Below, one piece after another: positions 54,945-64,000 of a stretch of 64,000 nt of DNA (the first letter of the stretch is position 1; the number at the start of each line of letters is the position of its first letter). The translations under genes were made by a program, and so were the position numbers. The DNA lies in assembly GCA_029215795.1 (NCBI GenBank), contig JARDYH010000002.1, forward strand, positions 63,093,001 to 63,157,000. Reading direction: 5' to 3'. The notes under the pieces were generated by a model. The model was given only the letters and a program-made list of their open reading frames with translations. It was not told where the DNA came from and made no database searches. The DNA is from Anniella stebbinsi (taxonomy: Eukaryota; Chordata; Lepidosauria; Squamata; Anniellidae).

Positions 54945-56752
54945 ACTAGGTAACGAATAGCCTAACAAAAAGGAGTGACTATTTTTTGCCTATCAAAGAA
55001 TAGGAAAGTTATTTTCCATTTTCCATAACAGAACATCATTATATGTCTAGAATTTCACAATAGCTGCTACTTACAAAATTCACAACAATAAGCATTCCAA
55101 CCAGAGATGATGGATCATTCCATTTCTGGTCCATGCTTTCAATCCTGTCCATTTGGTCCAATTTACACATCAGACTGCAATAATTGTTGTTTTTAACTGC
55201 AATAAAATTTGTTTGTATTTTCATATGCAATTTTCCCTAACATACGCATCTACACAATTTCCCCTAATATATGCATTTTTAAAAGAAGATTTTGCACTGA
55301 GGTCTGCAGCATAGCAAAATTCAGAGATGTGCAGAACCAGAAGGATAACTCTGTTCCAATCTGCATATTAGTCCTGGAAGTGTAAATTCGGTTGGTTCAC
55401 TTAAAAATGCGGACCAAATAAATTCCCCCCTATCTTTCATCCCAACTGATCCAAAAGATTACCTGTGACAAAAAGAGAAGGCAAAAACAGCTTCTCAAAC
55501 CAAGAGCATACATACTTAAGGGTCAGTGACAACTGGGATTTCTTATTGCATCTTATTTAATGTTCTGCTCTCGAAAAGTTTGCTACTACAAAGAGTTGTG
55601 TATTACCATCAGGATCAATAACCCAGTAGTGGTTCCTTCCTTGACGGTATAATTTAGTGCCACTAAATATGTGGATCACTAGGTTTCCCTGCCAATGTTT
55701 TGCAGGCTGCTTGACCTGCCCACTTCTGTCTCCGTAACTCAAGCAGCCTGCGAAACAAAAACTAAAGAAGAAGAGTCAAGAAATTAACCCTGTAATACAC
55801 CAGTGAACACTTTGAGGACGGAGGAAGCAGTCACTATGAAACGTAAGTACTGCTCAGTGTGTCCTTTCACGTAATGAAGCAACTGAAAAAATGACGTTTT
55901 TAAACAGAATATAAGTCATTTTAAGGGCAATGTGGATAGGCTCAAAATCATCCTGTCAGACTATTGACCACCTTATTGGACATTGTAATCTGGGCACAGA
56001 GCAATTCTTTCTCAAATTTCAGTGTTTCCTGATGCCCATAATTTTATATAAATAATACCCTATACAAATAAGGAAATTGGTGCCGAACACTGTGTATTAC
56101 TTTATTATACTTCAACAACAAATAAATTGTGAATGCACATGATATCGACATAGTAGGGCTATGGCTTCATATGGTAATGATTTATTTTACAGTGTCATAG
56201 TCGACCAGACATCTCATGATGCTTTCCTGAAACCATCACTTCAGATGCTTCCTTTTAAAATATATTCTCAAGGAAATTTAAAAAAAAATGATGAAAGAGT
56301 CCAATGATAATTCAGTAGACTGTTGGCTATACATATCGATGCATATTTATATGATACAGCACACCCAGAAAGTAAAGTTTTATTACTACTGTGCTTGTTA
56401 TCAAATTAAAAAAAATCTGACCTTAAATGAGGAAGAGTATAAACCATTTCATGCATAATCATATTTCATGATTTTCAGTTACACTGCAGGTGAATTTTCA
56501 AGTCAATTTTACTTTTCAAGCTGCATTTAATATAGTATAATGGTAAAACAGAGGCATTATAACTTAAGGTACCAAGAGATTAAAGATAATAGAAGTAACA
56601 TACTCCCACCATAAATTATGTATGTGTGATTGCATTTTTTTTTTAAAAAAAATAACATTTCCAGTGAGGACACTCTGATTGTGGCCTCTTTAGGGATGCT
56701 ACATGGTTGCCAGAAATCTATTTGGCAAAGAATTCAGACATGCATTTAGATA
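54945..56752. other. Unassigned, one probable old repeat
   Basis: 55087-55440 carries element-like words (ATGGATCATTCCATTT, CATATGCAATTTTCCC, GGTTGGTTCACTTAAAAATG). Around 55930, AATGTGGATAGGCTC resembles the end of the 32486 palindrome. The rest is AT-rich without a recognised gene. Confidence 0.4.
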
Positions 56753-58012
56753 GGGTGACCATAGTTTGGAAACCAAAAAGAAGGACAACATGGTCGGCCC
56801 CCAAGGAGGTGTCTCCACCAACATGTCTGCCCCCGGGGGGCATGTCTAGCACCAAGGTGGTGTATCCACCTGAACATAGCCTTGGTCACATGTCTGATTT
56901 TACACACACAATTAAGACAAATCTGTTCTACATAACACCTTAATGTTAACATCACTGAAATAACAAGTGAGACATCCAATGTATCTGAAATTAACTTCAC
57001 TCCTACTTTTGTAGCTTTGGCTGTACTTTGTTGCTATACACTATGAGATACATTCTCCCCTTCCCTCAAATATATTTTCTGATTGTATCCTTATTCTGCT
57101 GCAAGCTGCTGCTTAACACTGCTGGCTGGCTTTTTATTTTTAAATTTCAATATTTTTTTTGGAAACTTGCATGTGATTGTCACACATTTCTCTACTCTAA
57201 CATAGGGTGGGTGTTGTGGGCGGCAGACACTACTTCACCCATTCACACTTCTCATTTATATACATTAACTTCTCACGGCTTGTGCGCCAGCACCACTTTT
57301 CACATCCAGACTTTGAACTCCTGTCTACTTCCTGCACAAACACGTGACTGCTTTGACTGACCTCTCCTTTCCCACATCTTGATCTGTGGACACCTCGCCT
57401 CTGCTGAGCTCCAGGTGCCCGACTGCCCACTGAGCAGGAAAGGTGCCATGCTCTCCCAGCACTTCTTAGCTAAAAACTCAAGATCCCCTTGACACCAAGG
57501 GCTGAAACTGCTCAAGGTGCAAGACCCCAAAGAGGAGGTTTGACAACCTGAGTTTGAAGGGTATGGCTCCAATATTATATTTTTATTCCTAAAAATCAAC
57601 AGATGAATGGATCTGCTTGAAACTGGGCATGGCTTAAGCTCTACTTAAGAGCTACCACATTGCCAAGTTTCATCTCCTTATCTTTAAAAATGATGAGTTT
57701 AAAAAAATAATAATTTTAAAACCTCCAATTTTTTAAAAAATCCTAAAAATCAATGGATGAACGGATCTGCTTCAGACTTGACATGGCTAAAGCTCTACCT
57801 AAGGTCTATCATGGTGCCAAGTTTCATCTCTATATCTTTAAAAATGACAGAGCTGTAAGCATTTTTGTTAATTTCCATTGACTATAAAGCAGAGCTGCCC
57901 TTTGGCTGTGGGGAGGATGGGGAAATCTGGATTTTTCTTCAAATTTCATAATTCCCCCCCTTCCTGGATTTGCTGCCAAAAATCCTGACATGTCCTGGTT
58001 TTTCCTGACATA
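56753..58012. mobile_element. hAT-like nonautonomous element, right end degraded
   Basis: Begins near TAGGGTGACCATAGTTTGGA, the same start as the other hAT families here. Ends near CCTGACATGTCCTGGTTTTT then CCTGACATAT, as expected for a GACATATGGTCACCC-like terminus that has lost its last bases. The 2-copy tandem 57585-57870 lies inside. Frames of up to 110 codons inside (57028-57360) have no domain. Target duplication not detected. Confidence 0.55.
57585..57870. repeat. Two-copy tandem, about 153-bp unit
   Basis: TCCTAAAAATCAACAGATGA / TCCTAAAAATCAATGGATGA start the units. Each continues ACGGATCTGCTT, AAGCTCTACCTAAG and CCAAGTTTCATCTC, and ends ATCTTTAAAAATGA. The final motif resembles the units at 45105-45715. 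Confidence 0.85.
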
Positions 58013-58739
58013 TTGTGTGTTTAATAATATTTGTGTGTTTAATAATAACCATCTCCTGTGAAGGCCGATGAGAGGTAGGTAGCATTCAGAAGATATAGCT
58101 TAAGAGCTATTGATAGATATTATTCTCTAACCTCAGGTCTCTGAGACATACAGTGACACATATTATTTTTATGGAGACTTTCCTGCTTCCAGTAAGGCAC
58201 AGAATTATTCAAGTGCTCATTTCTATTTATTTATGTAGTTCATTTGAAGACATCATTGAAACCTAAATATATATGAAATGGAGAAATATTTATTAGTCTT
58301 TGCCCAGATGCAATTTCCTCTTAGTTCTAGAATGACCAGAAAACAGCTCAATGTATTTATTATTTTTACTGGAAAATGAAGCCATCAGAAACTGAAGAAC
58401 TGCAATCCATGCAACTGAAGCTATCATGCAAATGAAGTTACCATTCAACATTACAAATACCCAGCTGGCAACCAATACCACCCACTTAGAATGATAGCAA
58501 TGGCATAAAATGAAGCAATGGCAGTCTCATCTGTGCAGCAATATGTTGTGGATGATTTACTATTCAATCCTATACATATCTACTCAGAAAAAGGTCCATT
58601 AGTGGGACGTACTCCTAGGCAAGTAGGTATAGAATTACAGACATAATCCCAATGTAAAAAGAAAAAAAAGGCAAGAAAAAAGAAATCTATTGAAAGATGA
58701 GGTATGAGGGGAGACTTCAAGAGCATGAAGGTACATGAG
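58013..58739. other. Unassigned, minor repeats
   Basis: TGTGTGTTTAATAATA is duplicated at about 58013-58046. 58555-58640 is a CAATCCTATAC...GTAGGTATAGAATT palindromic repeat. No gene. Confidence 0.5.
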
Positions 58740-58972
58740 TGAAGCTCTTTACTTTCTGACTTGGCTTTGTTTTACAATGCTGTTCAAACAGGCCCTAAAA
58801 ACTCATATGTTGAAATACTGTCTGGTTTTAATGGTTAATTCTTATTTTATCATTGTTTTTATTATTGTTCTTATTGTTTTATTATTCTTCTAGTTTTGTT
58901 GCAAGCCATCTTGGGAGGCTTTGCCTTAAAAGGTGGCTTATAAATCTTCCAAAATAAATGAATAAATAATGT
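58740..58972 (+). mobile_element. L2-like LINE 3' end
   Basis: GCTGTTCAAACAGGCCCTAA then AAACTCATATGTTG matches the L2 C-terminal FKQALKTHMLKYC-like end. The 3' UTR GCAAGCCATCTTGGGAGGCT and the tail AATAAATGAATAAAT follow. Confidence 0.75.
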
Positions 58973-59546
58973 GAGAATGAGTTTAGCGAGCTTTATTCAC
59001 ATACCCTTTTAAGATTCAAGATATATCAGAAACAGGAATCATCCCTGAAATTAGGGTACAAAGACCTAATTTTCATTGTTTTTTCCCTTCCATTATGAGT
59101 AATTCACAAATTTGTCAAACCACTTATCTATATAATGGCTTTTCTAAAGTTTGCCACTCAAAACTGTTAATATTAGGGATGATGAACAAGCCAGAAAATC
59201 TGATCACATGAGCGACGGAAGATAAATATTGTATTACCTCAAGAAGATGCATTGTGCAATTTCTAGTTAATAATAAGGGCCCAAATTTATCATAGTGATC
59301 TTACATTTGCTTATACTGTGAGATTTTAAATTTTATCTTACAGCAGATATTCATGTTAGCAAATAAACACATTAAATCAAAACTCAGTAAAATATAAAAA
59401 TTGAATAGTGTTGTCATATCCAGTACACTTTTCTAATACAATCAATCCATCAATTTATTGATCCAGTTAACAGATCTCACAATGAATAGTAATTTTCTCT
59501 AATATACTTTCTTTATTCAATATACAAAATGTTAGCTTTTCTAACC
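58973..59546. other. Unassigned
   Basis: TATTAGGGATGATGAACAAG near 59172 resembles an element start. Nothing else recognised. Confidence 0.4.
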
Positions 59547-59641
59547 CAACCCAGGTTGGATTTGTGTATTCATATGTTGTGAACCACCATGTAACCCATG
59601 GTAGTTTACAACCCATGAATACACAAAGTCAACCTGGGTTG
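59547..59641. mobile_element. 95-bp palindromic MITE, CAACCCAGGTT ends
   Basis: CAACCCAGGTTGGATTTGTG then TATTCAT is mirrored by ATGAATACACAAAGTCAACC then TGGGTTG, with an inner ACCATG/CATGGT. Two mismatches in the outer 27 bp. Non-coding. Confidence 0.82.
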
Positions 59642-59707
59642 CCATTTATTTTGTGATAACTGAACATATTTAATCCTTGACTAATACAGAACACACCGTG
59701 GAAGTGT
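59642..59707. other. Short spacer
   Basis: Nothing recognised. Confidence 0.4.
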
Positions 59708-59941
59708 TGGGTTGGATTCTAGATCAGCCTAATGCAAGGAAAAGGGCTCTGATCACTGAAGGTCCCTTCACCTTATTTCTGGGGATTCCCACTACAAAAA
59801 CCGCAATTCACCTCATTCAGCGGTTTTCCTGACTCTCAGCATAGTGTTTTCAGGGGGCTGGAGGGCCTGCTGTGGGAACGAGGAGATGAAGAAGTTCACT
59901 TCCACCAGTGTAGTTGATCCAGGGTAAATCTGGATTCAATC
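59708..59941. mobile_element. TIR element, GGTTGGATTCTAGA family
   Basis: Ends TTGGATTCTAGATCAG and AATCTGGATTCAATC are inverted with a few mismatches. Length and ends agree with 5872-6112. Confidence 0.65.
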
Positions 59942-60061
59942 TTTTGCATTTAAGTCAACATTTACAGTATACCTGAAATTAATATTTAAGATTTGGATTG
60001 TATACATGTAATGTTCTCCCCAGATCTGAAGAAATAAGCATTAAGAACTTGAAGAAAACTA

Positions 60062-60122
60062 AGTCTGCAATCCTATACACCTGGAAGTAAGTCCCACTGA
60101 ACACAGTAAGACGTCTGAGTAA
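60062..60122. repeat. CAATCCTATAC palindromic repeat, left half
   Basis: CTGCAATCCTATACACCTGG then AAGTAAGTCCCACTGAAC and GTCTGAGTAAAATGCATA fits the family at 3955-4047. Confidence 0.65.
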
Positions 60123-62193
60123 AATGCATATGCTCAAAAGCTTTAAATTCTTTTTCAACAAAATGTTTCCTGAAAGGTTTTTCAATCAAAAATTCGCTAC
60201 AGAGTCCTCAAAGGCAAAGGACAAAGGGTATGAATCTGAGATGTGGCAAATGAACAGTAAAACCCAGAAAATTTAGAGAAACTTTTTTGTATGTTAATAG
60301 AGTTGCCGATATGTGACCGTTTAATTCACCTTTTGCATGTTTCCCTTCTATTGAATTTCAAGACCTCCTGTAGAAGAGATGAACCTTAATATCCAAGTTG
60401 GCTTCTCAGCTGGAAACAAAACAAAGCAAGTCCGTCCATGTGTCTCATGGAAATCTCTGAGCCCTTTCACCATAGGAATATGATGATGTCAATAAAAATA
60501 CATCACTACTGGAGATCTCAACATGAGTTTCTCCTTTTCCTTTCATTTCTCTGAACTTCTTGATCCATCAGCTTCATTGAATGTGAAAGGGGTGGAACAG
60601 ATTGTTAGTTTACTAGGCTGAGATATCCTTAGGGACATCTAACTGTTTTATTAAACCGTGCTCTCTACAATGCCCCGAGGAGAACTGTGTGAATTGAGAT
60701 GAAAACTTGGTGGATTTTCCACACATTTTTCTTTGTTTTTCTTTGTTTTCTTTTCGTCACATCTATTTCTGATTTTGCAACACTAAGGATAGAATGAAAT
60801 TTGAGACAAACAATTAAATATAGTAGCAACTGCTTAATGTTCTAACAACATTCCAGAAACTGTATGCAGAATTTCCTTCCAATGGTGTGTGTGTAATTGG
60901 AACCAATATTTCTCCTCCCCCACCCTTGCTTTAGCTCAGCTCTCATTCTGGGAAATTTGAGCTACATGTTTAACTAAGCTGCCCCTTGTCTATAAACTGA
61001 AGGGCCTATTGAATAATCATCATTTTCAAATTACATGATTGGCAATTTCTACTTTTGCTGGATTCTAGCGCTGCTCTCAGATTCAGTTAACTACATTTGA
61101 TAAGGCTGTATTTCACCCAGAACCTTTTTAAAAATGTTTAATTAAAATTGTTCTACTAAATTTATTTCATTTAGCCATACTTCGCTGATATCCATCTCTC
61201 AGCCACTCAAATATACCTGATCTTGCCACAAACAGAAGTGGTTATAAAATGACATTTTCTTGTAGATATTAAAAATGTTTCCGAAGCAATGGCATACCCC
61301 AATTATGCCTTTATGATAATCAGGGAGCTGTCCTGGCAGACAAATTGGCTATTCCAATATATGTGAAGCTTCATGGTATTGTGATAATAAATGTAGAGGC
61401 ACAGATGTCTCATAAAAAGATAGGCCAGATTATGTGTTATCATTTAGAGAATGGCAGGTGTCTTATATAAGGCACTCAGCAAGGCTTTTTCCATCTGCCT
61501 GTCCATCTATAGCTCCTACCCTCTTCTTCCAACAGCAATCCTATAAAATATCTCAGATTTTAAACCAACAATATAAATGCATATTACGTCAAAGGACCTT
61601 TTTAATATATATATATATATATATATGCATTTTATGTTCATCACCTGATTTATTTCTGGACTTGATTACATCAGAACAATGAAGCCAGGTTCAGAATGTA
61701 TTGCTCTGCTTTATTAGTGACATTGGCTCCTCATTTCCAGTTTTCTTCAGGAACAGATGTTAGACAAGAAAAGAAAAACCAAGCTTCTGTTCACCATATT
61801 TCTGAGGAATTGTGCTTATTTATTTTTATTGATCCCTTATCAATGAAGCACATTCAGAAAAGTGGATTATGGTTTTATACGCTGACAAATTGAATGACTA
61901 AAAGATAGACAGACCACTATCTTTAGATCACAGTAATTAGAAATGTCATAACAGAACAAGCAGCAGTCTTATTGAATGAAAATGTGAATCCTGAAAGTCT
62001 AATTCTGCTTTCTATATAAAGAACATTACAGCTGTTTTTATTCAATTGAAGAGTATATTATGCTTATTATGAATAAACATGTTCTACTCATGCAGCTGAT
62101 GGTGTGAAATATTGAGAGGAGCCAAGGAATGAAAGGAGCTGATACAAGGACATTGGCCTTGTGCTCTTTTCCATGATGCCACAACACAGTGAT
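60123..62193. other. Low-repeat tract, no gene seen
   Basis: About 2 kb in which no mobile-element motif stands out apart from a TA microsatellite at about 61602-61626. No convincing exon either: frames are at most 82 codons and lack a domain. It could be old unique sequence or contain conserved non-coding DNA; that cannot be decided from one sequence. Confidence 0.4.
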
Positions 62194-62730
62194 CCTATTC
62201 AGACACAACTCAGGGAAATGTGGTTAGGCTAACCATGGTGCATGGGGGTTACCATGAACCATGTCGAGTACTCCTGCTGCACATGCATGGAACCATGGCC
62301 CTAACCATGTTTACCTTATCCGCTGTCTAACCAACCTCCACCCTAACCACCCTTCTTCAGCATGTGTAGCTTCTCCTTGCGTTGCTGTGGGGTGTGGGAG
62401 TAGCCATTCTTCTAAAACAGCTTGGAGAACCATGGGAAGAGGTTCTAAGGATATCGCAGGAGTCCAAGAAGGGAGTTGCAGGAGTGGCACCACTGTTTGG
62501 CCTCTCCTGCCACAGAACTCTATGGCAGCACTTCCTTAACTATGGGGGGCTGTTCAGACAACACTCTAAGCCATGGTTAGGGCCACTAACCCTTTTGCAA
62601 CAAGTGTTTAGTGAACATGGATAATACATAGTTATAAAGCCACCATGGTTAGGAAAAATACCATTCACACGACACACTGAGCCATCATGTTTAGCTCAAG
62701 TGAGGCCATGGTTTAGTGTGTCTGAATAGG
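62194..62730. mobile_element. TIR element, CCTATTCAGACACA ends, with inner copy
   Basis: CCTATTCAGACACA and TGTGTCTGAATAGG are exact 14-bp inverted ends. Inside, 62549-62730 by itself has ends GGGCTGTTCAGACAACAC and GTGTGTCTGAATAGGGCC, like 44111-44329. So either one element holds another or the left end was duplicated. Interior words ACCATGG and CTAACC recur. Non-coding. Confidence 0.72.
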
Positions 62731-64000
62731 GCCAGTATTTCTTACTACTGAGTCAATGCTGCCTCCATGCAATTGTTTATTATCTGACTAATTGTATGAG
62801 GCCTCACTTCAGTAAGAGTAGACAAGGTGACTACCCAAGATAGGAGGATAGCTATCCCCTAAACTGATGGTAAATTCATCAGCTGTGATCTATAGAATAA
62901 AAAGAATGAAAGCTCACCTGAAACAATTTGAGAAATGTCACCACCTTTTCCCCGATATTTAAATTAGTGATGAACAGGCTATTAGATCCTTAGACTTATG
63001 AGTATTTTTCTGTTGCTCTTGTGTAGCTCATGCATGAAGAAAACACATTTGCAAAATTATCAGTATACGTAGCATTTCACATATATTTCCCTAACCCGAA
63101 ATATAGAACTGATAAGGCAAGAACTGCTTGAAAAATATACATCTCTTCATTTTATTTCAATGAATATTCATGAATCTGAGCTTCAACTTGATTGCCATTT
63201 ATCTTTAGATAGTTGAGTTCAGTACCTTAAATGTTAGTAGAAAGTGAACATGAGAGAGTTACAAATTAGTTGAAATTTGAATTTTACTTTCTAATGCATT
63301 TCCATAGAAACTTTCCTATCATGTTCAGGAATGGATGTCAGAGAAAGGTACAAAGATATGTGTGTTGAGAATCTAAATCAATGACTACCATCAAATTGCT
63401 AGGCCAAATGGACAAAATGCAGCAAAGAAAGCCAGAGAATAGATACATAATGTCTAGGTGTCTTTCAGTTATTTTTTTCAATGCATAGACAAAGCCTTAC
63501 CTGTCTATGGGCTTTTCTAGATAAGAGGGTTAATCCACTGCATCTACTTTCCATTTTGTCACAAAATCGAGATCCAAGCACTACATGGAGAACATTTGCT
63601 TTTCTGCTACATATCCTTTAAGTGGCACTATGGCATGGCAGAATAGTTGGAAAGAGCATTTTCTTTCACTTTCAGAAATAATAACACATTTTCTCTGCTT
63701 CCCCCCCCAAAAAAAAACAGCCCCTCAGCAAAAGTGCTCTTTAAAAACAGAATCAACACTGATGTCATCTAAAGAACCTGTTAAAAAAACACCCAAGGAT
63801 GTCTCATGCAGAAAAGCTCTATGTATTGGGGGTTGGGGGGAGGGAATGGATGGTAAAAGCAAGGAAGAGCAAACCAAGTCCAAAACATCCCAACTGTAAA
63901 ATAACAGCCACACAGAGTATTTTATATAATTGTGCCTCTCAGAGCCAATAATACATGCTGTTAACAGTGTGAAACAAATTAATGTCCAAGCTTGTAAAAA
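62731..64000. other. Unassigned, no gene seen
   Basis: No repeat or coding sequence recognised. C8 and A10 homopolymers near 63702-63718. Confidence 0.4.

Noticed and set aside
57028..57360. 110-codon plus-strand frame
   Set aside because: It sits inside the hAT-like element, with no recognisable domain.

Overview
The window looks like nuclear DNA of a squamate reptile, most likely a lizard. This rests on the repeat content: Sauria-type tRNA SINEs, a second tRNA-derived SINE, many CR1 and L2 LINE fragments, an L1-clade LINE, and many short palindromic hAT-like elements. The species cannot be named from the sequence. I found no host protein-coding exon, tRNA, rRNA or CRISPR array. All convincing reading frames belong to broken retrotransposons, so the window is intergenic or deep intronic.

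Layout. 0-10 kb: mostly unassigned sequence with a hAT MITE that kept a perfect 8-bp target duplication (2757-2935), an L2 end (3488-3860), a Sauria SINE (7101-7300) and a CR1 tail (7870-7978). 10-20 kb: a CR1 reverse-transcriptase remnant (10431-11395, minus), an inverted MITE dimer complex (16740-17341), a tRNA SINE (17534-17724) and a palindromic repeat family (17822-18415, related to 1782-2160). 20-30 kb: a 722-bp GC-rich hAT-like element with an 8-bp target duplication and paired ETS/CRE-like sites (21084-21805), and a 1.5-kb element built from eight hairpin units bounded by splice-donor-like motifs (27665-29199).

30-44 kb: an LTR-like sequence (30200-30942), a 111-bp near-perfect and a 56-bp perfect palindrome (32486-32713), CR1/L3 and L2 pieces including two tail-to-tail L2 pairs, and a second LTR-like copy inserted in a CR1 (42373-43130). 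44-52 kb: L2 fragments, a tandem-repeat element ending in GATC-rich sequence (45105-45848), and a 3.1-kb 5'-truncated L1 with target duplication (48484-51581). 52-64 kb: more hAT MITEs, a 1.26-kb hAT-like element with a 2-copy tandem (56753-58012), and a comparatively repeat-poor tract from about 60 to 62.2 kb.

How the parts relate: several elements share the terminus TAGGGTGACCA although their interiors differ. This suggests one hAT-type transposase mobilised several nonautonomous families; no transposase gene is visible here. The LINEs are 5'-truncated and inactive, but their machinery explains the SINEs and the many 3'-end fragments. Assignments rest on motif recognition, internal cross-comparison and target-site duplications read by eye. 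Boundaries without a stated target duplication are approximate.
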